In this document: in pieces, positions 42,221 through 55,573 of the stretch | How the letters are laid out: each line of letters begins with the position of its first letter | Numbering within the stretch: the stretch's first letter is position 1 | Assembly: GCF_000150275.1 (NCBI RefSeq) | Contig: NW_002060949.1 | Span: 4,398,929 to 4,462,928 of the forward strand | Length of the DNA: 64,000 bases | Direction: 5' to 3' | DNA from: Trichoplax adhaerens | Lineage: Eukaryota > Placozoa > Uniplacotomia > Trichoplacea > Trichoplacidae | Translations under genes and position numbers: made by a program | Notes under the pieces: generated by a model | Database searches by the model: none | What the model was told of the DNA's origin: nothing | Seen by the model: the letters and a program-made list of their open reading frames with translations, nothing else

Positions 42221-45200
42221 TCAGCTATCTGCTTTATCGCTCTTTTCTGGTGCTTGTGATCTTGTTAAAATTGCGTTTGTCAGCCATATTACAGGAGAAA
42301 ATACGTGACATGTTAATACCCTTGATGTAAAAAATTTAGTAATAATTAGTATAATTTGAACTACAAAGTAGATACATATTTTATCTGGGAACTGTATCGC
42401 ATTTTAATTATTTTATTTTCAAACTAAACAATGTTCATAATTAATATATTTTGGTACAATGTAGTAGTATTACTCGAATTTGTTAACATTGAAGGGTGAA
42501 GTAGCCGCAGCACTGCAGATCAGCAAAGGAAAGAAGACGGAAAATACGCATGAACTATAAAATTTCAGAAACATATATTTATTATAGCAATGCCTATGGA
42601 AATGATCGGTGTCATAGGGTATACTGGTCGAAAATAACGTAGCTTATATATATGGTAATTTGTAACCTTATAAAGAAAGATTCTGGTATATAAGTTAAAA
42701 TAGCTAATGGTAGTCCAAAGCCGCAATAAAAAGGTAGATTATATTCAATTCTGTATAGTCTTTCCTGAACAAGAAAACCTACATAAACAAATTCGTTACG
42801 TATGAAAACCACTCAATTATGGGCGTAGAAGAGAAGTAGTAAGTAAATAAATTCTGACTGAAGTAATATATATTTGCTCAAATTTTCATTACCCATGTTA
42901 ATCCACTTATATTCGTAGGCATACAACGAATATAATATAGCCATTTGAAGTATACAAATTGCTCTACCAATGACAGGTATAAAATCAAAAATTGATCCCT
43001 ATTATAATGTTATGTATAGCAGTTTTAGTACATCAAGGTTAATACTGTAGATTGTGTCAGTACAACATTTATTAACTTACTTGCAATAGGAAGAAAAATT
43101 CAACCAAAAGACTGAAAAAAAAGTCCGCTATTATCCTACTACCGGCTTCCACTAGACTGCGTACCGAAGAGTTATAGGATTAGATTGAATGCGAAATAAG
43201 GAATTTAATATAGCATAAAAGTTACTGAATACTATAATACATGCATTAGTTGCTACTACTTTTCTTGAACGTTCTAACACCAAAGTATATGCAGAGAATA
43301 CCACTGCCGTATAAGTACAATAAATTAAAAGAATACTTAGTTTAAGAATAATTATATTATTTATGGCTGTTTTATGTTTTTGACACTTAGGAGGTTAAAA
43401 TTAAACTGATTAACATCAATAGCTAAATAACGAAATAAATCTAGTAACAGGACGTAAGATTGACATTATGATTTATGAATGCCAGCTATAATATAAGAAT
43501 TTTAATCCAATCAACCTGCTACTTTTGGTTGTCAGTGTTGGTTTTGGCCGACCTCTGTTAGATTGATACGAGTGGATAGCAATTTCCTGCATTATGTAGG
43601 TTAAGAATACAGTTAATAGATTATATAATGGTCAAGAAACAATAAATGACTAATGATGCGGCTTAACATATGACCAACAAGATAGATTAAGAAAAAAATA
43701 TTTGCCGTGTCTACATATAATGAGTATTGTAATAGATTACCAATTGGTTAACATTTCAAGTTATCAAGTATATAATTATGAGTAATTTTTGTAGTATTAA
43801 TTAACTTTAAAATTACCTGAAACCAAAAACTGTTTAAAGGCTTGCTAAGCCAGAATAGAGGGATAACCCACAACATTTTAAATGTGTACGATAGCAAAGT
43901 TTCTATCCAGAACCATAATTGTATGTGATACGATGAATCTGGTATGAATATACCTAGAGTTAAAAAGTATATATAAACAGAATTATTAACTCATCTACAC
44001 TACAGACAGACCTATTCTTGTCTACATCCTAAAGATGAAGGCGTTAAATATTGTTTAAAATCTATTTGATAACAACACATTATGTATCTTGCAGTCCATG
44101 AAAGGCGATAAAGAATTGATAATGTACTGTAAATTCGTAACAAAAAACGATGATTGGATATGATTATTATTGCTGTCCTGTTTATGGCATACCGAATACG
44201 GCTTGTGTGATGTACTTCAGAAAAGGGATTAATCCATGGTCAAAGAACAGTATGCTAAGCTGTAAAAAAAATTTTAACAACTTGGTTGTCGATTTTCTTA
44301 CATTGATCCTCATAATTACATATTGAGAAGTTACTTGTTGGCCTTAAATCATATAATACGTGAAATTACACTTATTCTATTACATATAGGATACTTTAAA
44401 ATTCTATCCGAGAAGAAGTAGGTGTAAGATTGAGTAGTCAATACTATACACATGTACAGTAATGTAGCCAATGGTTGAATTTTGCAAGATAGATCTTATA
44501 CGTTATTATTACTATCATTTCATATCATTGATAGTTATTATATCGCCAAAGTGTAAAAAATACTTATAACAATTGCACACATCTTTACAGTATTTGTCAT
44601 GTCATACTAAACTGGTTTATATAGCAAGGCGGTAGCTAAAGTAGTAAGCTACATTTTGGACATAATTTAAGTAAGTACTATTTCATTTAAGGTTTTATAA
44701 AGTTATGAACATACTCCAAAGACTCCACCATTCAAAAGTCCACATTGCAGTATTTTACTAGTGATGGGATTGAGTTTCAGCCACGCGTTGCTATTGGAAA
44801 AGAAGAGTTTAAAGATTGATTATCGATTAGTTGATATAAAGTTCAGTTGAATGACGGTGTATGTAAATATTAGGGCAGGATGTGGAATTCTGCCCGTAAC
44901 ATTAATCTATAGATATAGATATATATATATATATATATATGGTATAATCCAGTATGGTCGTGCACTATTACTTGTAAGAACCTTAATCTATAAAAATCAT
45001 CTATTAATCAATGTGTTTTGATTACGATGATTTCATCCAAGTAATCGACGAAGGCTAGGCATAACAACGGTATCAAAATGGAGTGGATAACTGTATAATT
45101 TATTTTATAATTGTCAATCATAGTAAGTACCGGTATTGCTCGTATTCATACTAGGAGCTAGTAGCAATGGGAGAGTCGAGAAGGCATTACAGTAGCCTAA

Positions 45201-45691
45201 TGCGATCATTCGCTTTCTATTTTATAACCGTTGTAGTCCAGTTTACAAGTACAGTACGAGTATTGATATAATGAATAGGTGTAGAGTAGACGTTCATACG
45301 CGTACGTGCTATACGTACGCGTATGTTATGCTGTTAAAAGTGTTTAGACTTCAGATTGAGATCTACAGAGTCAATTCAATAATATTTACCAATACATAAT
45401 CCTTAACTATGAGCAGCATGTCGATATCAAAAATGATCCTTTCTAAAGACATCCTGCATTTTGTAATAAGATCAACTACAGAATAAATGATCGTAGTGTA
45501 AATAGTGTATATACACATACATACTTGATCCTCTTTCGATCATAATTTTCTCTTTGATCGCTTGGAGATTGATTTCTATTACCGCTTGCACTGGTCGCTG
45601 TTATAGTTTGGGCTACTCCAATCAGTGATTGCTTAAAGCCTTCTATAAACCAATAAAGAAGAGCATACATCGATTTTTGATAGAATTCCAT
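42221..45691 (-). CDS. EI24: EI24 autophagy-associated ER transmembrane protein
   Basis: Ten exons on the minus strand: 45525-45691, 44715-44757, 44193-44259, 43817-43938, 43516-43586, 43081-43156, 42893-42998, 42667-42778, 42474-42554 and 42221-42320. They sum to 945 nt, 314 aa; human EI24 is about 340 aa. Conserved landmarks in order are the N-terminal amphipathic FIEGFKQSLIGVAQT, CGLLNGGVFG, LWVIPLFWLSKPLNSFWFQ, SRIIADFFFSLLVEFFFLLQ, LYSLYAYEYKW, RIEYNLPFYCGFGLPLAIL, VFSVFFPLLI and FSPVIWLTNAIL. Several hydrophobic segments mark it as multi-pass. In animals the family is an ER protein linked to p53-induced apoptosis and to autophagosome/degradative autophagy steps. Exon 9 ends at the GTAATA donor (42473), not the nearer GTTAAC, because only that choice keeps frame with the last exon. 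It is convergent with TFAP2. Confidence 0.96.
44917..44940. repeat. (AT)n microsatellite
   Basis: Uninterrupted AT dinucleotide run inside an EI24 intron. Confidence 0.95.
45295..45325. repeat. Perfect 13-bp hairpin of alternating purine/pyrimidine
   Basis: Arms CATACGCGTACGT (45295-45307) and ACGTACGCGTATG (45313-45325) are exact reverse complements with a 5-base loop GCTAT. It lies in EI24 intron 1. Confidence 0.95.
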
Positions 45692-45820
45692 GATCTACAT
45701 GATTTTTCAACAGTAACGAATAAGTTGAGGAGCAAGAAGTGGTCAGTGGTCAACTAAGTGATTGAAATGGACAATTTTTGAAAATGTAAATAGTAAAATC
45801 GGTCAACTTTAGTTTCAGTA

Positions 45821-46450
45821 TACTGTAGTGTACTGTACAGTGTACAGTACACTGCTGGGCTGTATACTGTAGACTGTAGACTGTAGGGTAATCAAAATGA
45901 TGAACCGTCTCTCAGTGTTTCTGTATCTTAGAATGCCAATAACTACAGTACTGTAAGCCACGTTTCTATTACTGTACAGTGTACAGTATAGTACACTACT
46001 AGACTGTAGACTGTAGAGTAATCAAAATGGTGAACGGTCTCTCAATGTTTCTGTATCTTAGAATGCCAATAACTGCCAATAACTACTGTACGTACTGTAC
46101 AGTACAGTACAGTAAGCCCCGTTTCTATTACAGTACATACTGTACTGTACTGTACTTTAGTTTCAGTATACTGTACTGTACAGTACAGTACAGTACAGTA
46201 CACTACTAGACTGAAGACTGTAGACTGTAGAGTAATCAAAATGGTGAAAGGTCTCTCAGTGTTTCTGTATCTTAGAATGCCAATAACTACTGTACAGTAC
46301 TGTACTGCAAGCCCCGTTTCGTTTCTATTACTTTAGTTTCAGTATACTGTACAGTACACTACTAGACTGTACAGTACAGTACAGTAGAGTAATCAAAATG
46401 GTGAACGGTCTCTCAATGTTTCTGTATCTTAGAATGCCAATAACTACTGT
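45821..46450. repeat. Four-copy tandem array with pentamer palindrome spacers, upstream of EI24
   Basis: A conserved block of about 60 bp starts AGTAATCAAAATG and ends GCCAATAACTAC. Copies lie at 45,887-45,946, 46,017-46,086, 46,231-46,290 and 46,388-46,446. Copy 2 has a 10-bp internal duplication. The blocks are separated by TACTG/CAGTA palindromic tracts of 70-145 bp and by AGACTGTAG words. The nearest edge is about 130 bp upstream of the EI24 ATG. Both-strand ORFs here translate to YCTVQYST-like low-complexity peptides and are artefacts of the pentamer. Confidence 0.9.
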
Positions 46451-46541
46451 AAGCCCCCCTTCTATAGTGTAGTACCTATGACACAGAATAGCTATGTTTG
46501 GACTATACTGATTACTGTACGCTGCTCAGTAGTTGAATTTT

Positions 46542-46769
46542 ATTTTTAGATTGGGCATGGACGAAGCCGTACACAGTACATTATTCAGTCATGCAATAAG
46601 AAGTCTCAGCGTGTGGTCACGGCGTGATGAACATGGACTGATTGCACAGCAAGGCAAGCAAATAACCATGTGCACCAATACGGTACTGTATGATACCATC
46701 TCATGGATTAGTACGGTACAGTACGGTAGGATCTGCACAAGACCATGGACAGCATTTTATCTCTACTGA
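46542..46769 (+). CDS. Uncharacterised ORF, possibly an exon
   Basis: Not recognised. After a plausible acceptor (TTATTTTTAG at 46,549) the frame starting MDEAVHSTLFSHAIRSL reads about 50 non-repetitive, charged residues up to ITMCTNTVLYDTIS. It then enters the pentamer repeat, where it becomes low complexity and ends. Base composition is closer to the coding exons than to the AT-rich spacers. It could be a real exon whose partner exons I cannot place, or a relic. Confidence 0.2.
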   Translation: MFRLGMDEAVHSTLFSHAIRSLSVWSRRDEHGLIAQQGKQITMCTNTVLYDTISWISTVQYGRICTRPWTAFYLY

Positions 46770-46910
46770 ATACAGTACGTTTAACACTGTACATTGTACT
46801 GTACCACTGACGGGCACTGTACCAGACAGTTCTGATAACTGTACGCTTAATACAGTACCACTGCCGGGTACTGTACCAGATATTTCCAAGGACTGTACCG
46901 TACTGTACGA
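46680..46910. repeat. TACTG-rich repeat with CCACTG-CGGG-ACTGTACCAGA duplicate
   Basis: Pentamer words (GTACGGTAC, ACTGTACC) continue here. A unit of about 60 bp, ACAGT/GTACCACTGNCGGGNACTGTACCAGA, occurs twice (about 46,797-46,830 and 46,852-46,882). The region is less AT-rich than its surroundings. Confidence 0.6.
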
Positions 46911-46987
46911 TACTCGTTTACGTAGTGCTGGTGGTGCGATCCCTATTTAAATATCAATTATGATGTCAATACATCATGTGATGATGC

Positions 46988-47442
46988 ATGACAATAACGC
47001 TGGCTTTTCACCCCCCGTATCAACGTACCATTGAAGTGTTACACCGCACTGGATGGGTGAGACGGGTGAGGTCATACCACTCTCATCCCCACGTCCACTG
47101 GCAAGAGGTCACGCACGGAAAGCCTCGTCCAATACTAATAGACTGTGATCCATACTGTACTCCACCAATTTGGACATTTTCGTGGATAACATCGACAAGC
47201 TTGATAAACGCCGACTGGTAGCCATGATTCAAAATCTAATCATAACTGGAGGTAGTATAATTAATGTGACACAATGGTGGATACCAACGTTAGTAACCAT
47301 TGGATGTGCTCTTTACCTGTATAAAGGTGGTAACAAGCAAGTTAGCAAGAAGGTTAGCTACTTTTTCAACATTGGGTATCCAAGTATACAAAAATTCAAA
47401 CGGCCTACAGTATTAGCTAGTCATGAGAAGAAGCGAGATTAG
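46988..47442 (+). CDS. Candidate unrecognised gene with one membrane segment
   Basis: Two overlapping open frames on the plus strand. The first (46988-47221) contains GTGAG donors at 47,058 and 47,067. The second (47170-47442) is open for 90 codons. It includes LDKRRLVAMIQNLIITGG, a hydrophobic segment (WWIPTLVTIGCALYLYKGG) and a basic tail ending SHEKKRD. A possible splice from TGG|GTGAGA (47,058) to CGACAAG|CTTGAT keeps frame, but the acceptor tract is poor. I recognise no family. It lies just downstream of the 46.7-46.9 kb pentamer island. The stop codon lies inside a 181-bp tandem duplication. Confidence 0.3.
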
Positions 47443-47743
47443 TTGGATTCATTATAGGAATTTTATATCGCTGCTACATCAATATTGCATAGTTTTCCTC
47501 GTTATACCAATTAAAACTACATAGTAGCTAGCCATTGCAAGAAGTAAAATTGGACAGACCACAAGTATACAAAAATTTAAACGGCCTACAGCATTAGCTA
47601 GTCATGAGAAGAAGCGAGATTAGTCGGATTCATTATAGGAATTTTATATCGCTGCTACATCAATATCGCATAGTGTTCCTCGTTATACCAAATTAAAACT
47701 ACATAGTAGCTAGCCATTGCAAGAAGTGAAATTGGACAGACCA
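47381..47743. repeat. 181-bp direct tandem duplication
   Basis: Copy 1 (47381-47561) and copy 2 (47562-about 47743) are nearly identical. Both begin CAAGTATACAAAAATT and contain GGCCTACAG, AGAAGAAGCGAGATTAG and ACATAGTAGCTAGCC. They differ at only a handful of positions, so the duplication looks young. Copy 1 includes the last about 20 codons and stop of the 47170-47442 ORF. Confidence 0.95.
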
Positions 47744-47830
47744 TAAGGATGATACATATATCACTGCTACATCAATTTCTAATATTGTTGCTAGTGGATC
47801 ATACATTTGGAGAATGTAATACGCTCACAC

Positions 47831-47863
47831 GTAAATTGTGCAAAATTCTTTTACACAATTTAC
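47831..47863. repeat. 15-bp inverted repeat with 3-base loop
   Basis: GTAAATTGTGCAAAA pairs with TTTTACACAATTTAC with one mismatch, around the loop TTC. It sits between the duplication and the 47881 ORF. Confidence 0.9.
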
Positions 47864-47880
47864 ACACATAGTCGTATCAT

Positions 47881-48123
47881 ATGCAAATAGTCTTCTTACA
47901 TCCTATGCTCGTAGATGGTAAGGTGGACAGTAATAGAACGGTATTCGCTTTAGTTAAGCGTCGTAGCTTTCCTAAATGCAGTGCGCGTAAATCGTATTTA
48001 CTCCGTGGGGTCTACGAACTCCGTAACCCTACTCTACGGTATAGTTACTTAGTAGGATTGGTCTGTGACCATGGTCACTACTGGCTTTCTTTACCGTTGC
48101 TAATACAGTTACAGTTGCCATGA
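47881..48123 (+). CDS. Uncharacterised 80-codon ORF
   Basis: Not recognised. It opens MQIVFLHPMLVDGKVDSN, is rich in Arg/Lys/Ser in the middle (VKRRSFPKCSARKSYLLRG) and ends hydrophobic. GC content is visibly above the flanks. It could be a small single-exon gene, the tail of the 46,988-47,442 candidate or chance. Confidence 0.2.
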   Translation: MQIVFLHPMLVDGKVDSNRTVFALVKRRSFPKCSARKSYLLRGVYELRNPTLRYSYLVGLVCDHGHYWLSLPLLIQLQLP

Positions 48124-48666
48124 ATCGCAACTTCTGATGTACTTCATTGCCGATATTGTGACAATGTTCGAATGAAAATGTACCGTAGTTTTATGTTATG
48201 GATGACTTTACTTCTTAGATAAATTAAGATACTGCAATGAATATGATTATATCTGATTACAAATAAACAGTTTTCAACTCTTACACATTGCTAGTGCATC
48301 CTGTTCGAATTGTATAATATGTATGATTGTTATATCAATGGATAGATACGAGATTGTTGTCCGTAATAGATCCACACTTGGAATTAGGGATATTACAGGA
48401 TTATAGATCAACTAGTACCAATATTGTAGTCTACGAATATGAAAATAAATAAAAACAAATCAGTGTACTAGCTTGTCGCTAGGTTTTCTCTAAAACTAAA
48501 TAGTAATTACAAATATAAAAATCTGATTTTTTTACCTCTTATTTCATCCAATCACTTCGATAATATTACAAAGCTGCAAAGAAGAGGGTCATTACATATT
48601 AATACCGCTATAGTTGTGTTGGATCGATAAACTGTATTATTCTTTCGCAATTCAATATAGGTTTAT

Positions 48667-51277
<2,611 letters not shown>

Positions 51278-52621
51278 AACTTGTACGCACTTGACAGTTT
51301 TTTTTGTGGCATTTTAATATGATATATAATTTATAGAAAAGAGCCTTTAAAAGTTCGATGGAAAAATATGTCCTTATTAGACTATATAACGATAAGCCTG
51401 TAATTATGTTGCTGTATTCCTGCGCTTACTTTTTGTTATATTTATGGTTTTCATATTGATACTTATAATCTTAAAAATATCTCTTTGTTAGATAGTTATT
51501 ATAAAGCAGTATGTTTTATGTACCCACTGTACAGTAAATCAAGGCTAGGCTACATAACACTTTACACAAAGCAACTGCAATTTCACGTGTAATGTATGGT
51601 GTACTAAAAGCGATTGTGAAAAATGTAGATTTTTATTCATCCATAAAACATATTCTGTCTCAAGCAGTAAAAGTAATCAGATTAGCGCAGATTGCATATT
51701 ATCTTAATTTCAGCTTGTATAGTAACTACATACACGATAAAATTATGACTTCCTGTAACATGAATTAATTCACGGTACATATTGACTGATTCAACTGAGT
51801 GAAATTTACCTTGCGTAAGAGACTGTTTTAGTTTTTAGCATTTGAGGAGATTCTTCTCACATTTACAGTATGAAATAAAGCTAGCATAACTGTTAAGCTG
51901 GTCTTCTCGCAAGATTCAAGACTTATAATGTTCTATTAAAATTTAATAAAACTTGGGTCAAACTTTAATACGTTCGCTATCGATGCTATTAAATGGGTAT
52001 AACGGCTAGTTCATTAAGTAGTTATCAAGACCTATGTACAGCGTAAGCCAGAAAAATTATTATATACAGTATCTATCAATTATAGAATTATTTCAAAAAG
52101 TCGATAATTTTCGAGTTTACCATAAGAACAATCGTTCAAGCAGTTTACGGTATGCCTTGTATACCAAGCGGTACGGCTTCTTCGTAGGAAATTAATAGAT
52201 TTACACAGGTTACGGAACGCATCGTACGACGTATGCTGTGTAATGCAGCATCTCTGGAGAAGAGGATATATGGATCATCTGGGTGGAAGGCAACCATCGA
52301 TTATTGCTTGTCGTCGTTCTTAAACTGTGATAATAATAGTGATACCTCCATTTTGTTGTATTTGATTAGAAATTTTTGACAGGAACGAATAGTGCCTAGA
52401 GTATAGTGTAATTGAATTATATCTATCTTAATTGCATAAGATTTCAGAGTAGTATTAAAAAAATATACAGTGTTTCAGTTTGCCAACAGCTAAATTCTAC
52501 ATTATATTTATCACACCATCTACTAATATATGCAAATACGAGAACAGTGTGATGAACAGGCTATGCAATATCAATTAAAGATGATATTATACATTACTGT
52601 ACATACAGTATCTTAAAAACT
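51278..52621. other. Intergenic region between convergent SQLE and POP5
   Basis: Contains the 3' UTR regions of both genes. Possible plus-strand poly(A) signals for SQLE are AATAAA at 51,874-51,879 and further ones near 51,945. No coding exon is recognised. Confidence 0.5.
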
Positions 52622-53647
52622 TTATAATACATCCCTATGAATTTTACACAGCACTAAATATCAAAGATAGCTAAACTATAAATCCAAAGATACCAATTAA
52701 TATCATACCTCCTAAGTGTAGGGTGCGAAAAAAGCAGCTACAATTGTTGAGCGATTTAATGAAGGTAATAGCACACCATACCATTCGAAAATAGTTACGA
52801 TTGCAGCGTATAAACGCAATCTTTGTTTGGACATTTAGATATTTGACTATCAATATAGAAATTAATTTTAATGTAAAAGTTGTAATGAGACATTCTCATT
52901 CTCATCGTAGCATAGCAGAATAATCAATATTTTAAATACAAGAAAATATTACATTTACAATAGATGTATAATTATGATCATTTCTTTACTATAAAATCAA
53001 TCATTCTAGTCGACGCCTACTGTAAACTATACAAATATGAGTAAGCTAAAATTTATATCATTTATTCATTACTAATAAGTTTCGACTTCTGTGTGCTCAT
53101 TGCATACTGTAGCACAACTACTGTGAACTATTTTGATCCTTACGCTTGTTATAATTATTAAACATGTGCAATGTTGCTACACCTGTTGACGGTAATAGCA
53201 TAGATATACAGCATGCTGTATGTCCTCTGATCACTCTATGATTAATATATGTATTGGTATAATTTTAGCTGTTTAAAAATTGACTTTCCATACCTGTTAA
53301 AGAACTTGTTATACAAGATAAGCCATAATCTCCATATAACATGCCAATAGCCTCTTTGATAGCTCGATACAGAATAGCACCCGTTAACATAGAATCAGCC
53401 AGCTTTTCATCTTCGTAAATAATTTCAGTTAGTAAATACCTATAAGAAGTGGAAATACGTATAAATTTCTATTTTATAGCACTTATACAATAAAGCAATA
53501 GTATATTTTCGTGAGCATCCAAGTATTTCGCACAGTTTAACGATTAATTAATGAATATAATTATTATTTTAGTACAGCAATGCTAGCTGCTCTGGAATCG
53601 GTGATATTAATGCGTTTGCAGTATTACCTGTTTTTAAACCTGACCAT
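52622..53647 (-). CDS. POP5: Ribonuclease P/MRP subunit POP5
   Basis: Exons on the minus strand: 53628-53647 (only 20 nt, MVRFKN plus two bases), 53294-53439, 52709-52846 and provisionally 52622-52653. The protein reads MVRFKNRYLLTEIIYEDEK, then a helical segment, VKYLNVQTKIAFIRC, FRMVWCAITFIKSL and CFFRTLHLGG. These follow human POP5 (MVRFKHRYLL..., RYLNAYTGIVLLRC, FYQLVWSALPFIT, CFFNTLHVGG) in order. POP5 is a protein subunit of nuclear RNase P and RNase MRP in tRNA and rRNA processing. With the provisional last exon the protein is 111 aa, against 163 aa in human. The tail is short, and the alternative is that the true last exon lies further left and was missed. Confidence 0.93.
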
Positions 53648-53834
53648 ATTACTGTATTGTATAAGTAATTGCTTTGATATTTAAAAATTAATCAAAAAGC
53701 CAATATTGATGCCTCAAATTTTTCAAAAAGTAAAGATGGATCTCAATCAGCAATTCAATCGATCGAAATTTCAATCGATCAATTTATCTATCGAAGAACT
53801 AATTGCAAACAAGATTTTGCATCACTGCTGCTCT

Positions 53835-54072
53835 GTACTGTACAGTACAGTACAGGATACTGTAGTTACAGACTACAGTACAGTAATTAATACGCGAATC
53901 ATAAGACTACTAGATAAATCCCTAAATTTAATAGTCCAGTCGTGTACAGTTTTTTAAAGGCAGAGTACAGTACAGTACAGTAGTAGGGACAAGTACAGTA
54001 CAGTACACATTGCTGAAACAGTTCTACAGTATCCGTTTACAGTACTGTACTGTACTGTACTGTACTGTATTG
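53835..54072. repeat. Pentamer palindrome island upstream of POP5
   Basis: Runs of CAGTA and TACTG, up to five or six units, in both orientations. The near edge is about 190 bp upstream of the POP5 ATG. The ORF at 53706-53957 runs through it and is not credible. Confidence 0.9.
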
Positions 54073-54104
54073 ACTGTGAGTAAATTCACTGTAGCGTCCT
54101 TTAA

Positions 54105-54227
54105 CCCTTCGACGTTATCCTGCAGTTCTAGCACTATCCATTAGTCTTTTACAAGGTTTTAAAGCTAAAAAATCGCTTCGTTTTTGAAAGAATTTCTTCT
54201 TAAGGATAGTACTAAGCGTTCGAAGGG
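54105..54227. mobile_element. Non-autonomous piggyBac-like MITE with TTAA target-site duplication
   Basis: A 123-bp element flanked on both sides by TTAA (54101-54104 and 54228-54231). Its terminal inverted repeats are CCCTTCGACG and CCCTTCGAACG (read inward from each end). Similarity continues inward through the ACTATCC words of each arm. The TTAA duplication and CCC-starting ends are the hallmark of piggyBac-type transposition. There is no coding capacity. It is inserted at the edge of the POP5-proximal repeat island. Confidence 0.75.
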
Positions 54228-54279
54228 TTAATGGAGTAAAAACGCAACCCGAACCCGATAAAATGGTTGATTTTCAAAG

Positions 54280-54351
54280 CCGAAAGGAGTGCAATCGCTA
54301 TACAAACACTGTATCAGCACGGAATTACTCAACCCGAATCCCTCCTTTCGG
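54280..54351. repeat. Inverted repeat, 10-bp arms, 52-bp loop
   Basis: CCGAAAGGAG (54280-54289) and CTCCTTTCGG (54342-54351) are exact reverse complements. CAACCCGAA occurs twice in direct orientation nearby (54,245 and 54,330). It may be a second small element or relic beside the MITE. Confidence 0.6.
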
Positions 54352-55550
54352 GTTTGACTTTTAAGGACACTGATTCATTTTGTCTACTTGACTTGACTAT
54401 GAGTTGCTGCCCCTTTTATGACAGTGCTGTACGCTCAGTGGTATAAGTACTGTGGAAAAAAAAGACCCGATGACTCAATAGATAGAATACTGTACAGTAT
54501 AGTGCTTAGCAGTGTACTGCATTGGTAGCTAGAACTCAGAAGTCAGCAGACTACCGGTAGTGTTGCAAAATACTTCATGAAGGAATGAATGAAAAAGGAT
54601 GATAGTTATTAGTTATTAATGAGTTAATAATGAATAGTAATTATGATTAATCAATGGATGACATATAGATGCTTTCTTGTGAGATCCCTTATATTTTTAA
54701 TTCGTCCATCCGATTCTGGTATTAGTTTATTAATTTGTATCGCTTATTGGCTATACTATCTCGAATGTAATACGTAAGAAAGCAGCGAAATAGTAGCTAG
54801 GATTAAACTTATCTTCTCTATCAAGTGTTAATAAGTTCGAAATTTACACTAGTTACACTATCAACTATCATGTAATACTGTAAACGTATCACTATGTATA
54901 TTTATACTGCATAGGGTATGAAATTACTCAACTTTATAACAGATCTTAAACATTTTAAATTGAAAGTAAGTCAGCCACCGTCGCTCCTAAACAGCACGAA
55001 TATAATATCGTGTAGTACATCCGAAGTATCAGATAATGTTATCATTAATTCCAAAATGTTATCTTTTGAGTGATCAGATGTAATTGATTTGCTGTTTAAT
55101 CAATTTTACTTAGATCTCATTTCGTCAACCGTTGAAATGAGAATTACTATAAAATACTAGTCGCCCTCGTATAAAATTAGAGTTTAGTCAGGGAAGTATT
55201 AGTTGTTAATCATTACCATTCATTGACTAAAGCCGAGAAATTTTGAAATTTTAATGCGATACCTTGATGATGACACTGGGGTGAAATACAAGTGATAGAA
55301 CTTTCACCAGCATAAAAAATAAAAATTTATTGCAGTTTACAATATTGATAGTTCATTGATTGATGATAGTATCATACTGCTTAATTGCTTATATTAACAT
55401 CAGCCATCATACCCGAGCTGTTATTCTTCGGTGAAATTACTTACGTATTTGTCATTCTATAACCGTAAGAGATGTTGGTAACGCCTAGGTTGTACTATAC
55501 TACGTTCCAGAAATTAAATCATCCCGATATGATAGGCTTTATAAAGTAAT

Positions 55551-55573
55551 GTATATATATATATATATATATG
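55551..55573. repeat. (TA)n microsatellite
   Basis: Uninterrupted TA dinucleotide run. Confidence 0.95.

Noticed and set aside
42474-42487. Nearer GTTAAC donor for EI24 exon 9
   Set aside because: Its phase does not match the only usable acceptor of the last exon. The GTAATA donor 14 bases on restores frame.
46027-46239. ORFs on both strands in the tandem array upstream of EI24
   Set aside because: Same repeat-derived low-complexity peptides, and the unique blocks are non-coding in any consistent frame.
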